Shown: one piece after another, positions 1 to 8,391 of the stretch
Numbering within the stretch: the stretch's first letter is position 1
Layout of the letters: the number at the start of each line of letters is the position of its first letter
Notes under the pieces: generated by a model
What the model was told of the DNA's origin: nothing
What the model saw: only the letters and a program-made list of their open reading frames with translations
Database searches by the model: none
Program-made: the position numbers and the translations under genes
Assembly (NCBI RefSeq): GCF_014698965.1
Contig: NZ_JACXAE010000086.1
Span: forward strand, 124,001 to 188,000
Reading direction: 5' to 3'
Origin: Iningainema tapete BLCC-T55
Lineage (GTDB): Bacteria; Cyanobacteriota; Cyanobacteriia; Cyanobacteriales; Nostocaceae
DNA length: 64,000 nucleotides

Positions 1-2
1 CA

Positions 3-125
3 CTAGTACATTTGTACGCAAATAGTAATGATCGCGAATGGGCAGATGAATCCCTCAGAGAATATCGCAATCGTGTGCAGAAGTTTGTCGAACGAGAACA
101 AGAACAAGTAGTAGCGGAGGTGTAA
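3..125 (+). CDS. C-terminal end of an unidentified protein (partial)
   Basis: An open frame enters from the left edge and stops with TAA at 123-125. The 40 visible residues are hydrophilic and helical, rich in Glu, Arg and Gln, and end in VVAEV. No family can be recognised from so short a tail. A strong inverted repeat follows 10 bp after the stop, which suits the 3' end of a gene. Confidence 0.5.
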   Translation, partial: LVHLYANSNDREWADESLREYRNRVQKFVEREQEQVVAEV

Positions 126-134
126 TTGCTAATT

Positions 135-171
135 GCTAATGGTTAATTGCTATGAGCGATTAACCATTAGC
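135..171. repeat. GCTAAT-type inverted repeat, terminator-like
   Basis: Arms GCTAATGGTTAATTGC (135-150) and GCGATTAACCATTAGC (156-171) pair over 16 positions with one G-T wobble and leave a 5-nt loop. The unit is built from the GCTAAT/ATTAGC heptamer family that recurs at 14198-14262 and 34771-34817. It lies between a gene end on the + strand and a gene end on the - strand, so it could terminate both, although no long T-run follows. Confidence 0.6.
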
Positions 172-221
172 AGGTTTCTTTACCCATTCTCAAACCAGTA
201 TGAGTTTGTTACATCGATTTC

Positions 222-506
222 TTAATACACCTCATCATGAGTACCAAGATCGATTAAGACAATCATATCTTCATCAGAATCAGGATTTTGCTGAAATTTG
301 TAGATGATGCGGCAATCATACTCTACCCAACACGCCCACAAACCTTCTAAATCACCTTTCAACTTGTGTGCTTTCAAAGCAGGCGCAAACGGTTCATCCT
401 CAAGTAATTCCAAAACATCAAAAATTTTTTCTTCTAGACGAGGATTTTTGCGAACAACTCGTTTAAAAGCACGCTTAAAACTACTATCCCAAACAATAGC
501 TCTCAT
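222..506 (-). CDS. RelE/ParE-superfamily toxin of a type II toxin-antitoxin pair
   Basis: This 94-residue basic protein has the compact RelE/YafQ fold signature. An N-terminal helix pair is rich in Lys and Arg (FKRAFKRVVRKNP). Next comes HKLKGDLEGLWACWVEYDCRIIY, the strand block seen in mRNA-interferase toxins, and it ends in the family-typical IDLGTHDEVY. RelE toxins cleave mRNA on the ribosome. Its ATG overlaps the stop of the upstream antitoxin gene by 4 bp, the usual coupling in such operons. Target specificity cannot be read from the sequence. Confidence 0.85.
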   Translation of the reverse strand: MRAIVWDSSFKRAFKRVVRKNPRLEEKIFDVLELLEDEPFAPALKAHKLKGDLEGLWACWVEYDCRIIYKFQQNPDSDEDMIVLIDLGTHDEVY

Positions 507-724
507 TCTTCATTTAACAAATCAGCCCGTAAGTCAGCAATAGTACCACGTTTGGCTGTACCTTTTTTAATGGCTTCCAGCGTTTGTTCTGCATTTCGGG
601 CAATTTCTTGACGCCGTTTTTCAACCCTTCTTTTATGAATCAGTTCCAATAGCAAATCTTGGTCTTCAATTGAAAGATTCTCAACGTATTCAATAACTGT
701 CTGTAAGGACACAGGCTTGTTCAT
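503..724 (-). CDS. Antitoxin partner of the RelE-type toxin
   Basis: This 73-residue acidic and helical protein begins MNKPVSLQTVIEYVENLS, followed by a DQDLLLELIHKRRVEKRRQEI helix and a C-terminal tail that would wrap the toxin. It is first in the operon and overlaps the toxin start by 4 bp (ATGA). The size, order and overlap are those of a type II antitoxin, and many cyanobacterial RelE toxins sit next to short proteins of this kind. Autoregulation of the promoter upstream of 724 is likely by analogy, but no operator was identified. Confidence 0.8.
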   Translation of the reverse strand: MNKPVSLQTVIEYVENLSIEDQDLLLELIHKRRVEKRRQEIARNAEQTLEAIKKGTAKRGTIADLRADLLNEE

Positions 725-1023
725 GGACAGAGATTATAAGTTTTGATAATATTTTCTTCTTTTATTCTAACTATGTTAACTTTTATCAGCAGCAATACAC
801 TCATAGTTTTACTGAGAAATAAGAAACAGGGAAAAGGGGATAGGTTGTACGGAAACAGCTCAGGTATTGTAACTCATAATTTACATCTTGCACCCTGTCC
901 GTAAAACTATGTAAGATTAAACCATTACCCGAACCGCTACAAAATTACCTCTCTTTTTCTTGGCGTCTTGGCGGTTCATATAAATAGTTTTGTAAGGGCG
1001 AACAGCCGTTCGCCCCTACTCGT
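725..1023. other. Spacer with dispersed-repeat remnants
   Basis: No credible gene is present. A copy of a dispersed repeat containing CTTGGCGTCTTGGCGGTTCA lies at about 959-979; relatives occur at 25898, 26976 and 44045. A hairpin follows, with arms GGGCGAAC (996-1003) and GTTCGCCC (1008-1015), just downstream of the stop of the leftward R3H gene. It could end that transcript but has no U-run. Confidence 0.6.
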
Positions 1024-2766
1024 TTAAGCCGGATAAATCCGCAGACGGCGATTTGGTTCTTCGCCAAAACTGTGGGATTTGAGACGGTAGTGTTCTACCA
1101 ACTCATGTTGCATTTTACGTACAGGAGCTGAACGTGGTAACAACTCAACTGGCTGTCCTTTGGGAATGACAATTTGCTCGACGGCTAATCTAGCTTCTTC
1201 TAGAGCATCCATCTCATCGTCGCTACCGTTGTGCAGAAACAGTTGGAGTTCATTGTCATCGGTAATTTCTGGCTCGTCAATGTTGAGCAACCGCCGCAAA
1301 CCACGAGAAATTTGTGGAATGGTACTGGATTTAATCATGTGGATTGGTACTTGACGGACTTTAGCCATGTGCCGTAATTTGGCATGGTTTTTGACGTGCG
1401 ATCGCAACGCCAAAATCGCATCAGCACTATCAATATCTTTTGTCAAGACTACTGGTAAATTCAGTACAGAGACTACCTGTTCCAATTGACCACGACTAAT
1501 ACCATAAGGATAGATATGCAGTGGCAAATCTTCACCATTTGGTCCTGCTGTTTTTTTCGCAGAAAAATCAAAGCTATCTGAGTAGTCTAAAGATTCATTT
1601 AGTAAACGGTCAAACTCACTTTGCCCAAAACTTTTTTCTCCGATGTTAGAAAAAGATGGTAGTGGAACCATTTGCCCAGAAGCACGCCAACCGTTAGACT
1701 GTCGCGGCGTCCCACCTGCAAAAGATTCATCTTCATTGACAGTAGTATTACCACGACCATTGATCGCAGTAAGTTGGCGCGTTGTCGTTACCTTACCATT
1801 TTCATCAACCGTTCTCACTTGTGGGTTGGGTTGGCGTCCCCGCAGCAGATTATCTACCACGTCAGCGACACTTTCGTGAACTACCCAGCGTTGCCGTTCT
1901 AACATTTCCACAGCAATCTCGAAAGTAGGAGGAGCTTTGCGTTCCAACACGGTTTTTTGACTACCCCGTCGTCTAGCTTCATCATCCCCCAGTGTCACAG
2001 CTTGGATACCACCAACTAAATCAGCAAGGGTTGGGTTTTTGATCAGGTTTTCTAACTGGTTTCCGTGTGCTGTACCTACCAACTGCACGCCTCGTTCCGC
2101 AATGGTACGAGCCGCCATCGCTTCCAGTTCTGTGCCTATTTCATCGATCACAATGACTTCTGGCATATGGTTTTCCACTGCTTCAATCATTACCTGATGC
2201 TGTAGTTGGGGATGAGCCACTTGCATTCGTCGTGCGCGACCAATCGCGGGGTGGGCGACATCACCATCTCCAGCAATTTCATTTGATGTGTCAATTATCA
2301 CCACCCTCTTCTGTAGGTCATCCGCTAAAACACGGGCAATTTCCCGCAAAGCAGTAGTTTTACCTACGCCAGGACGTCCCAGCATCAGAATTGATTTTCC
2401 AGTTTCTACCAAGTCGCGGATCATCCCAATCGTGCCAAATACCGCTCTACCGACACGGCAAGTTAAACCAATAATCTTGCCTGTGCGGTTGCGGATAGCA
2501 CTGATTCTGTGCAGGGTTTGCTCTATTCCTGCCCGATTATCTCCGCCAAAAGTTCCCACTCGCTGAATACAATCATCTATCTCATCCTGAGTAACGGGTG
2601 TTTCGCTCAGATACTCAGCTCTATCAGGGAAACGAGCTTCTGGGCGACGACCCAAATCCAAGACCACTTCTACTAAACTATCTCGTTGGGGATGCTTCTC
2701 TAGTATTTGCCGTAGGTCTTGGGGCAAAATTTCTAATAACTTTTGGAGATCGTCTGTAATCGTCAT
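1024..2766 (-). CDS. R3H domain AAA ATPase (Ycf45/SpoIIIAA-like)
   Basis: The protein has 580 residues. A P-loop GRPGVGKT lies at 130-137 and a Walker B VIVIDE at 204-209, inside an AAA-type ATPase core related to SpoIIIAA and the plastid ORF Ycf45. A linker rich in Asn, Gly and Ser covers about 310-380. The C-terminal segment contains RKMQH (the R-x3-H signature) and ends RRLRIYPA, as in cyanobacterial R3H proteins that bind single-stranded nucleic acid. Homologues are near-universal in cyanobacteria, but the cellular role is not settled. It lies 111 bp downstream of ldpA in the same direction and could be co-transcribed with it. Confidence 0.85.
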   Translation of the reverse strand: MTITDDLQKLLEILPQDLRQILEKHPQRDSLVEVVLDLGRRPEARFPDRAEYLSETPVTQDEIDDCIQRVGTFGGDNRAGIEQTLHRISAIRNRTGKIIGLTCRVGRAVFGTIGMIRDLVETGKSILMLGRPGVGKTTALREIARVLADDLQKRVVIIDTSNEIAGDGDVAHPAIGRARRMQVAHPQLQHQVMIEAVENHMPEVIVIDEIGTELEAMAARTIAERGVQLVGTAHGNQLENLIKNPTLADLVGGIQAVTLGDDEARRRGSQKTVLERKAPPTFEIAVEMLERQRWVVHESVADVVDNLLRGRQPNPQVRTVDENGKVTTTRQLTAINGRGNTTVNEDESFAGGTPRQSNGWRASGQMVPLPSFSNIGEKSFGQSEFDRLLNESLDYSDSFDFSAKKTAGPNGEDLPLHIYPYGISRGQLEQVVSVLNLPVVLTKDIDSADAILALRSHVKNHAKLRHMAKVRQVPIHMIKSSTIPQISRGLRRLLNIDEPEITDDNELQLFLHNGSDDEMDALEEARLAVEQIVIPKGQPVELLPRSAPVRKMQHELVEHYRLKSHSFGEEPNRRLRIYPA

Positions 2767-2877
2767 GCTTTCTTTGGTGACGTTTTTAGAGATAGCAAGG
2801 ACATTTCCGTGCTGAGTAACCGCAGCATCGGATTAAATGTCCGTATGGCGCGAATGTAGGAAATACCTTTTGTATTC

Positions 2878-4053
2878 CTACTGCTGTGACTTGAGCTGGG
2901 AAACGAGAGAATCAGCAAGCTTTACGGCTTGCCAAAGTAATTCGGTTTCGTCTTCTAGACGGACATTTACGAGTTGATTCACCTCCATAGCTTCTAACTG
3001 TTCAAGAATTGGTGACAGCAATAACCGGGCGTAGCTACCGTATGCCACTCCAGAAATTGAGGCAGGGGGGTGGGGGGGCAGAGGCGCAGAGGAGAGAATT
3101 CCTTCCTTCTCCCCTGCTCCCCTACTCACAGGCTCCTCTGCTTTCCTTAGCAGTCCCATTGCCTTTAACTTAGCAACGGTGTAGCCATTTGTGCCTCCTG
3201 CTAACTGCACATATCCTGGTAATTGAGCTGCCAAAACTTTTTGCCCTAATTTTACCGCCGCTAGAGTCGTGCCATCGCCAATGTCTCCACTCATGGGACG
3301 ACCATCGGTTTGCCAAATTAAGGCACATGGTAGTGGGGCAATGAGATCGTGTAAAGCATGAAGGTACTCTATTATACCATCTCCATCTGGACAACTAATT
3401 GCTACTACAGCAAGACGTTCAACCCATGGTGATATTGCTTGCCACAATCTCTGAAATTCTGCCAAACGTCCAACATTTGTATGAATTTCTACAGCATCCA
3501 CCCCGTTTGAGAGTATCAATGGCGCGATCGCTCCTGGCGTTGATACATATGATTTTGTATAAATTATACCATATGGACACACAGGTATGCAACGTCCACA
3601 CCCGTAGCATTTTTGCGCCACTACTCCAGATAAGTCGTATTTTATACTATTAAAAACAATTGCTTGTGCCGGACAAATTCTTTCACATGGTCTGCTACAA
3701 TCAGTTGGACATTCCGTAGAATTAAACTCTGCTTTGCGAAAATGAGGGTCTTCCCCATCGTTGAGGCTAACCATCAACAGGGGAGACTGGATGTTTTTGC
3801 CAAAGCCCCGTCTCGCTCGTTCACTACTCAAGTTAGTTGCAACTGCGATCGCTTCTTGAGCTGCTGCAATTACAGCTGGATCAGCTGCGACATCAATGCA
3901 ATCAGCACCAGCTAGAGCGTAGGCTAATGTTAAACTTCTAACTGAGCTCAGATGTTGCATACTGGCTCCGCAGATCAGCTTGAACCAGTGACTTTGTTTG
4001 AGAGATCGTAAAGGGTCTAAAAGATCAGTCACATTATCTATTATGCTATGCAA
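2878..4053 (-). CDS. ldpA: Light-dependent period protein LdpA, iron-sulfur clock input protein
   Basis: The 391-residue protein carries two cysteine clusters: C115-x3-C-x3-C-x3-C127 and C149-x2-C-x2-C-x3-C159. The second is a ferredoxin-type 4Fe-4S motif (CYGCGRCIPVCP). In Synechococcus elongatus LdpA binds Fe-S clusters and passes redox and light state to the circadian clock. The remainder resembles the LdpA C-terminal domain. An unusual low-complexity stretch at residues about 305-332 is encoded by G/C-rich spacer-type repeat DNA at about 3058-3140 and looks like an in-frame insertion. The gene precedes the R3H ATPase on the same strand. Confidence 0.88.
   Translation of the reverse strand: MHSIIDNVTDLLDPLRSLKQSHWFKLICGASMQHLSSVRSLTLAYALAGADCIDVAADPAVIAAAQEAIAVATNLSSERARRGFGKNIQSPLLMVSLNDGEDPHFRKAEFNSTECPTDCSRPCERICPAQAIVFNSIKYDLSGVVAQKCYGCGRCIPVCPYGIIYTKSYVSTPGAIAPLILSNGVDAVEIHTNVGRLAEFQRLWQAISPWVERLAVVAISCPDGDGIIEYLHALHDLIAPLPCALIWQTDGRPMSGDIGDGTTLAAVKLGQKVLAAQLPGYVQLAGGTNGYTVAKLKAMGLLRKAEEPVSRGAGEKEGILSSAPLPPHPPASISGVAYGSYARLLLSPILEQLEAMEVNQLVNVRLEDETELLWQAVKLADSLVSQLKSQQ
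3058..3140. repeat. Low-complexity spacer-type repeat inside ldpA
   Basis: A run of G-rich (GGGGGGTGGGGGGG) and CTCCCCTGCTCCCCTACTC blocks lies within the ldpA reading frame and encodes residues such as SRGAGEKEG and PLPPHPPAS. The same simple pattern appears in the ldpA upstream spacer (about 4101-4130) and at the very 3' end of the PBP gene (about 35219-35240), so it is mobile or slippage-prone spacer DNA rather than ancestral coding sequence. Confidence 0.65.
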
Positions 4054-4174
4054 CTGAAAATAATAGTCAGCTTTTGATAAAAAGTTAAGTTGTAAAGTAC
4101 AGGTAGGGGAGTGGGTGAGTGGGGGGAAAGAATTAGAAATCCATCATTCAAAGCAAAATTTTTGTGAAATGGTA

Positions 4175-5536
4175 TTACACCCTATCCCTTAGTCTTACCG
4201 GAATTTCCACCACAAACTCTGCTCCTTGCCCTGGGGATGAGTGGCAAGTGAGCTTACCTTGGTGTTTTTGGACGACAATCTGATGACTAATCGACAATCC
4301 CAGCCCACTCTTACCTACAGACTTGGTGGTAAAAAATGGCTCAAAAACTCGCGCTCGCCACAACTCATTAATACCACAACCGTTATCAGCAATACAAATT
4401 TTCACACTATCTGTATTTGTCACCTGTGTGCGAATCTGAATTTTCGGGCATTGGGATGGTGTAACGATATCTTGTGACTTGAGGCATTTAGCATCATTAT
4501 GGGTTTTTTCTCTGCCCCATGTTCGATGCCCTATTCCCTCTTCTATGGCATCAATCGCATTATTTAACAGATGCATGAATACCTGATTGATTTCACTTGC
4601 ATAACAAGTGACTAAAGGCAATTTACCATAATCTTTCACTATCTCAATTGCCGGATGATGGGTTGTTGCTTTAAGTCGGTGTTGTAACATCAGTAAGGTA
4701 CTATCTATACCTTCATGAATATTTACTGACTTGATTTGTGCTTCATCAATTCTCGCAAAATTTTTGAGTGCTAGTACAAGTTGACGAATACGATCCGCGC
4801 CGCGAAACATGGCTTCTATCAACTTACGTAAATCGTTGATTAAAAAATACAGATCTGTATCCTTGACTATTTCCTGTATTTTGACAGTGGGATGAGGATA
4901 TTCTTTCTGATATACTTCAATTATATTTACCAAATCCCCCACATACTGGCTTGCATATTGAAGATTGCCATAGATAAAACTAATTGGATTGTTTACTTCA
5001 TGGGCAATGCCTGCTACTAATTGCCCCAATGCCACCATCTTTTCATTTTGAATCCTTTGTACTTGAGCAGCTTGTAAATTAACCAACGCCTGTTGTAAAA
5101 GAATATTTTTTTCTTCTAATTTAATTTGTAGCAAACGTAAATTAATTTGATTTTCAATTCGTAATATGACTTCTGCACCATGAAAAGGTTTGGTAATATA
5201 ATCTACACCACCAGCATCAAAAGCCTTCACTTTGTCTAAAACATCATCAAGCGCACTAATAAAAATTACTGGTATTTGGCAAGTTCTCTCATTACTCTTT
5301 AGTTGTTTACAAACCTCATACCCATCCATTCCTGGCATGTTAACATCAAGCAAAATCACATCAGGTAAAACCAATTGACATGCAGTTATTGCCATTTTGC
5401 CATTTAAGGCTTTGCGCACTTCGTAACCTTGTGCTGTCAGCATTGCTGACAACAAACGTAAATTATTAGGTGTATCATCTACAACTAGTATATTTCCTTT
5501 ATAATTATTTACCTGATTTAAAAGCATTGCTAACAA
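4175..5536 (-). CDS. Response regulator-histidine kinase (REC-HisKA-HATPase)
   Basis: A receiver domain spans residues about 14-130, with the acidic pair D20/D21, phospho-acceptor D64 (LLDVNMPG) and K116 (ITKP). A coiled-coil linker (130-165) follows. The HisKA segment LVAGIAHEVNNPISF has the phosphorylated histidine at 179. The C-terminal HATPase has an N-box near LLNNAIDAIEEG, DNGCGI, the F-box FEPFFTTK and GLGLSISH. The protein therefore senses through its own receiver domain instead of a membrane input, an architecture common in Nostocales. About 30 extra residues sit just after the N-box (HRTWGREKTH...). No cognate partner gene is adjacent. Confidence 0.9.
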   Translation of the reverse strand: MLAMLLNQVNNYKGNILVVDDTPNNLRLLSAMLTAQGYEVRKALNGKMAITACQLVLPDVILLDVNMPGMDGYEVCKQLKSNERTCQIPVIFISALDDVLDKVKAFDAGGVDYITKPFHGAEVILRIENQINLRLLQIKLEEKNILLQQALVNLQAAQVQRIQNEKMVALGQLVAGIAHEVNNPISFIYGNLQYASQYVGDLVNIIEVYQKEYPHPTVKIQEIVKDTDLYFLINDLRKLIEAMFRGADRIRQLVLALKNFARIDEAQIKSVNIHEGIDSTLLMLQHRLKATTHHPAIEIVKDYGKLPLVTCYASEINQVFMHLLNNAIDAIEEGIGHRTWGREKTHNDAKCLKSQDIVTPSQCPKIQIRTQVTNTDSVKICIADNGCGINELWRARVFEPFFTTKSVGKSGLGLSISHQIVVQKHQGKLTCHSSPGQGAEFVVEIPVRLRDRV

Positions 5537-5803
5537 AAATAAGTTTATAATTAAATATGAGTAAATATTTTTTGAGCCAATAGTAATTAAATTCCAATTA
5601 AGCTCTGTTTAAGCCTAATTTTACCAGAAAATAAAATTTTATAAATAAAATGCTGAAAACCCTAGTCGGGGATTTAAACCCCGACTAGTTCTTCTTTTCT
5701 GTTTTTACCAATTCGGGCAGTCTTAAATCAGTGGTGGGTTCAAGCCTCCACTCTATTTCCTTGTACCTTAATTACTTCTGCCTTCTGCCTTCGTTTTGAC
5801 TTT
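5537..5803. other. Spacer with one strong hairpin
   Basis: This AT-rich spacer between the kinase start and the lepB end holds a perfect hairpin. Its arms are CTAGTCGGGG (5662-5671) and CCCCGACTAG (5679-5688) with a 7-nt loop. It belongs to the CCCGACT palindrome family found at 23262, 39119 and 54467. It lies 115 bp past the lepB stop and is the best candidate for ending lepB transcription. Nothing else is recognisable. Confidence 0.55.
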
Positions 5804-6451
5804 TTACTTCACATCTGAATAGGGTGGTTTTTTATCAATTGAGCCGATGTGATTTACAGGCCAAAAACGAAGTATGGCACGACCGATAATATTTTCTCTA
5901 GGTACAACACCCCAGCAACGACTATCATAGCTACTATTACGGTTATCACCTAGTACTAGATATGAATTTGCCGGGATTGTGACAGCTTGAGATAAGAAAG
6001 GCGGTTGTTGTCCTGATGTACAAACATCTACTACTGTACGCTGTCCAGTACCTATATACTGTTCTTGTAGCGGTTTACTGTTAATGTAAACTTTACCTTC
6101 TTTAAGTTGTACTTTGTCTCCTGGTAAGCCAACTATACGTTTAATAAAGGCATCTTGATATTGTTCTTTTTGTAGCACTTGGGTTGGTGAAAATACTACA
6201 ATGTCGCCTCGATTTGGTTGACTAAATTTATAACTCAACTTATCAACAATAATTTTGTCTGCTTCCCACTGGTTTGCAGAACCATGTAATGTAGGTTCCA
6301 TTGAACCAGAGGGAATCCAACGCGCTTCCGCAACAAATGTACGAATTCCCAAAGCGAGAACAATGCTTAGTACAATTGTTCTACTTAGCTCTCCGAACCA
6401 GGAATTATTGGGTTTTTGGCTAGAGTTGTGATCAGACACTTGATTTTGCAT
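5804..6451 (-). CDS. lepB: Signal peptidase I
   Basis: The 215-residue protein has one N-terminal membrane segment (about 22-40) followed by the catalytic box PSGSMEPTL, with the nucleophile Ser50. The general base Lys104 sits in AFIKRIVGLPGD. The substrate-pocket box LVLGDNRNSSYDSRCWG lies at 166-181. All S26A family motifs are intact, so it should remove signal peptides from proteins exported across the plasma or thylakoid membrane. It is transcribed divergently from pyrC across a 300-bp spacer. Confidence 0.95.
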   Translation of the reverse strand: MQNQVSDHNSSQKPNNSWFGELSRTIVLSIVLALGIRTFVAEARWIPSGSMEPTLHGSANQWEADKIIVDKLSYKFSQPNRGDIVVFSPTQVLQKEQYQDAFIKRIVGLPGDKVQLKEGKVYINSKPLQEQYIGTGQRTVVDVCTSGQQPPFLSQAVTIPANSYLVLGDNRNSSYDSRCWGVVPRENIIGRAILRFWPVNHIGSIDKKPPYSDVK

Positions 6452-6751
6452 GAAATTACTAATGTGTTGACTCTATGGTTAGGTAACCAGTCAGATTGAA
6501 CATACTGCGTTTTTTTATCTTAACTGTAGAAATTCGTTCTCTTTGGTTACTTTGTCTGGTAGAACGGGTTTCACAGTTAAAAATTATTGGGTGGCTTGTC
6601 ATATATAACACCAACACGACAGTAATATTATCCCTAATTTTAACTTAATGGTATAGTAGAGAGACATTGAGATCGTAATTAATGCGATATTTTATCTATA
6701 ATGACAGCCATTAATTATGTATGAATACTTATCAGCGATCAGAATGACACC
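6452..6751. promoter_or_regulatory. Divergent lepB/pyrC promoter region
   Basis: The spacer between two divergent genes has no reading frame of note. A TATAAT hexamer lies at 6697-6702, about 50 bp before pyrC; the nearest -35-like TTGAGA (6667-6672) is 24 bp away, too far for a standard promoter. Assignment as the pyrC -10 element is therefore tentative. Confidence 0.3.
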
Positions 6752-8071
6752 ATGTCAGAATTAACAAGTTTATTGATTCGTCGCGCTCAGACTATTTTAC
6801 CTAATGGGGAATTAATGATTAGGGATGTACTAACGCGCGATCGCACTATAGTAGAAGTCGCACCAGAAATCTCTAATGCCACCCCCACTAAAGAAATTGA
6901 CGCACAAGGGTTAACTTTGTTGCCAGGAGTAATCGACCCTCAAGTACACTTTAGAGAACCAGGGCTAGAACACAAAGAAGACTTGTTTACCGCTAGTTGT
7001 GCTTGTGCCAAAGGCGGCGTAACTTCATTCCTAGAAATGCCCAACACTCGCCCCCTCACAACTACTCAACAAGCTCTAGATGACAAGTTACAACGAGCAG
7101 CCCAAAAGTGCGTGGTCAATTATGGCTTTTTTATTGGGGCAACACCAGAAGATTTACCAGATTTACTCTTGGCAAAACCGACGCCAGGAATTAAAATCTT
7201 CATGGGGTCGATGCACGGTCAGCTACTAGTTGACACTGAAACAGCATTAGAACCGATATTTGCTCAAGGATCTCGTCTCATCGCCGTACACGCAGAAGAT
7301 CAAGCAAGAATCAACACCAGACGCCAAGAATTTGCCGGAATTCACGACGTAGCAGTTCATTCCCAAATACAAGATAATTTAGCAGCACTGTTAGCAACGA
7401 AGCTGGCATTAAAGCTTTCGCGTAAATACCAACGTCGTTTACATATTCTACATATGTCAACGGCAGAGGAAGCAGAGTTGTTGCGAGAAGATAAACCAAG
7501 TTGGGTGACAGCAGAAGTTACTCCACAACATTTGTGGTTGAATACCAGCGCTTATGAAAAAATTGGTACTTTGGCGCAGATGAATCCGCCATTGCGATCG
7601 CCACATGATAACGAAGTCCTTTGGCAAGCGTTGCGTGATGGTATAATCGATTTTATCGCTACAGATCACGCACCCCATACTTTAGAGGAAAAAGCTCAAC
7701 AATACCCGAATAGTCCTTCCGGAATGCCTGGGGTGGAAACTTCTCTACCACTAATGTTAACAGGAGCAATGCAGGGAAAATGTACTGTTGCTCAAGTGGT
7801 TAACTGGATGTCAACTGCTGTGGCTAAGGCTTATGGTATTCCAAATAAGGGGGTAATTGCTCGCGGTTATGATGCTGATTTAGTTCTGGTAGATTTGAAT
7901 ACCTACCGCCCAGTTTTACGTGAGGAACTTTTAACTAAGTGTCGTTGGAGTCCTTTTGAAGGTTGGAATCTCACAGGATGGGCGGTGACAACTATTGTTG
8001 GAGGTCAAATTGTTTACGATAAAGGTAAGGTAAATACTGAAGTAAGGGGACAAGCTTTGACGTTTGGTTAG
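6752..8071 (+). CDS. pyrC: Dihydroorotase-family protein
   Basis: This 439-residue amidohydrolase aligns throughout with class I dihydroorotases, which form dihydroorotate from carbamoyl-aspartate in pyrimidine synthesis. Visible metal or substrate positions are H66 (QVHFREPG), the lysine usually carboxylated (K148, GIKIFMG), H180 (VHAED), H234 (HILHMST) and D305 (ATDHAPH). The first histidine of the usual HxH pair is Gln64 (DPQVHFREP), so the alpha-metal site is incomplete. It may be an active variant, or a structural homologue like the inactive DHOases that scaffold aspartate transcarbamoylase. The symbol reflects the family, not proven activity. Confidence 0.8.
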   Translation: MSELTSLLIRRAQTILPNGELMIRDVLTRDRTIVEVAPEISNATPTKEIDAQGLTLLPGVIDPQVHFREPGLEHKEDLFTASCACAKGGVTSFLEMPNTRPLTTTQQALDDKLQRAAQKCVVNYGFFIGATPEDLPDLLLAKPTPGIKIFMGSMHGQLLVDTETALEPIFAQGSRLIAVHAEDQARINTRRQEFAGIHDVAVHSQIQDNLAALLATKLALKLSRKYQRRLHILHMSTAEEAELLREDKPSWVTAEVTPQHLWLNTSAYEKIGTLAQMNPPLRSPHDNEVLWQALRDGIIDFIATDHAPHTLEEKAQQYPNSPSGMPGVETSLPLMLTGAMQGKCTVAQVVNWMSTAVAKAYGIPNKGVIARGYDADLVLVDLNTYRPVLREELLTKCRWSPFEGWNLTGWAVTTIVGGQIVYDKGKVNTEVRGQALTFG

Positions 8072-8103
8072 TTGTAGAGACGTTCCATGGAACGTCTCTA
8101 CAA
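8072..8103. repeat. Perfect 32-bp palindrome, GTAGAGACG family
   Basis: Arm TTGTAGAGACGTTCCA (8072-8087) is followed directly by its exact reverse complement, starting 1 bp after the pyrC stop. The other family members are at 9769-9791, 11112-11140, 49279-49307 and 55946-55975. It could form a hairpin at the pyrC mRNA end, but there is no following T-run. Confidence 0.85.
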
Positions 8104-8149
8104 TAGTTATATATGAACCGCACCAGACGCAGAGAACACAGAGAAGACA

Positions 8150-8251
8150 GAGTACCAAGTAACTAAGTTCACGGGCAATAACCTCATCGTCTCTCCCACT
8201 TTCCCCAATTGGAATCTTACCGCACAACAAATTTTTGATTCGGCTTTGTAA
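8150..8251 (+). pseudogene. Remnant of a Uma2-family (DUF820) nuclease gene
   Basis: An open frame of 33 codons ending TAA at 8249-8251 encodes EYQVTKFTGNN, then VSPTFPNWNLTAQQIFDSAL. This matches the C terminus of the intact Uma2 protein at 25270-25887 (EYRVSKFRGDD...SPTFPELTLTAQQIFDAA). There is no start or upstream domain. The DNA before it (8114-8149) is dispersed-repeat sequence (ACCGCACCAGACGCAGAG). This is the 3' stub of a lost gene. Confidence 0.8.
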
Positions 8252-8391
8252 ATGTGGTATGTAAATAAAATACACATTTATGTTCGTAGTGAGCGCTACT
8301 CTTCGAGAAGCCGCTCCGCGTCTACAGCGCTCAAAGCAAGGATTTTAAGCGCTTAAGCGCTTACTACAAACTTTTATTTGTACTTTGTTAC
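8252..8391. repeat. Repeat-rich spacer after the Uma2 stub
   Basis: The segment contains a cyanobacterial repeat of the type TCTTCGAGAAGCCGCTCCGC (about 8301-8320) and a 16-bp palindrome AAGCGCTTAAGCGCTT (8347-8362). No gene is seen. The palindrome lies about 30 bp beyond the stop of the leftward DHH-CBS gene. Confidence 0.5.
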
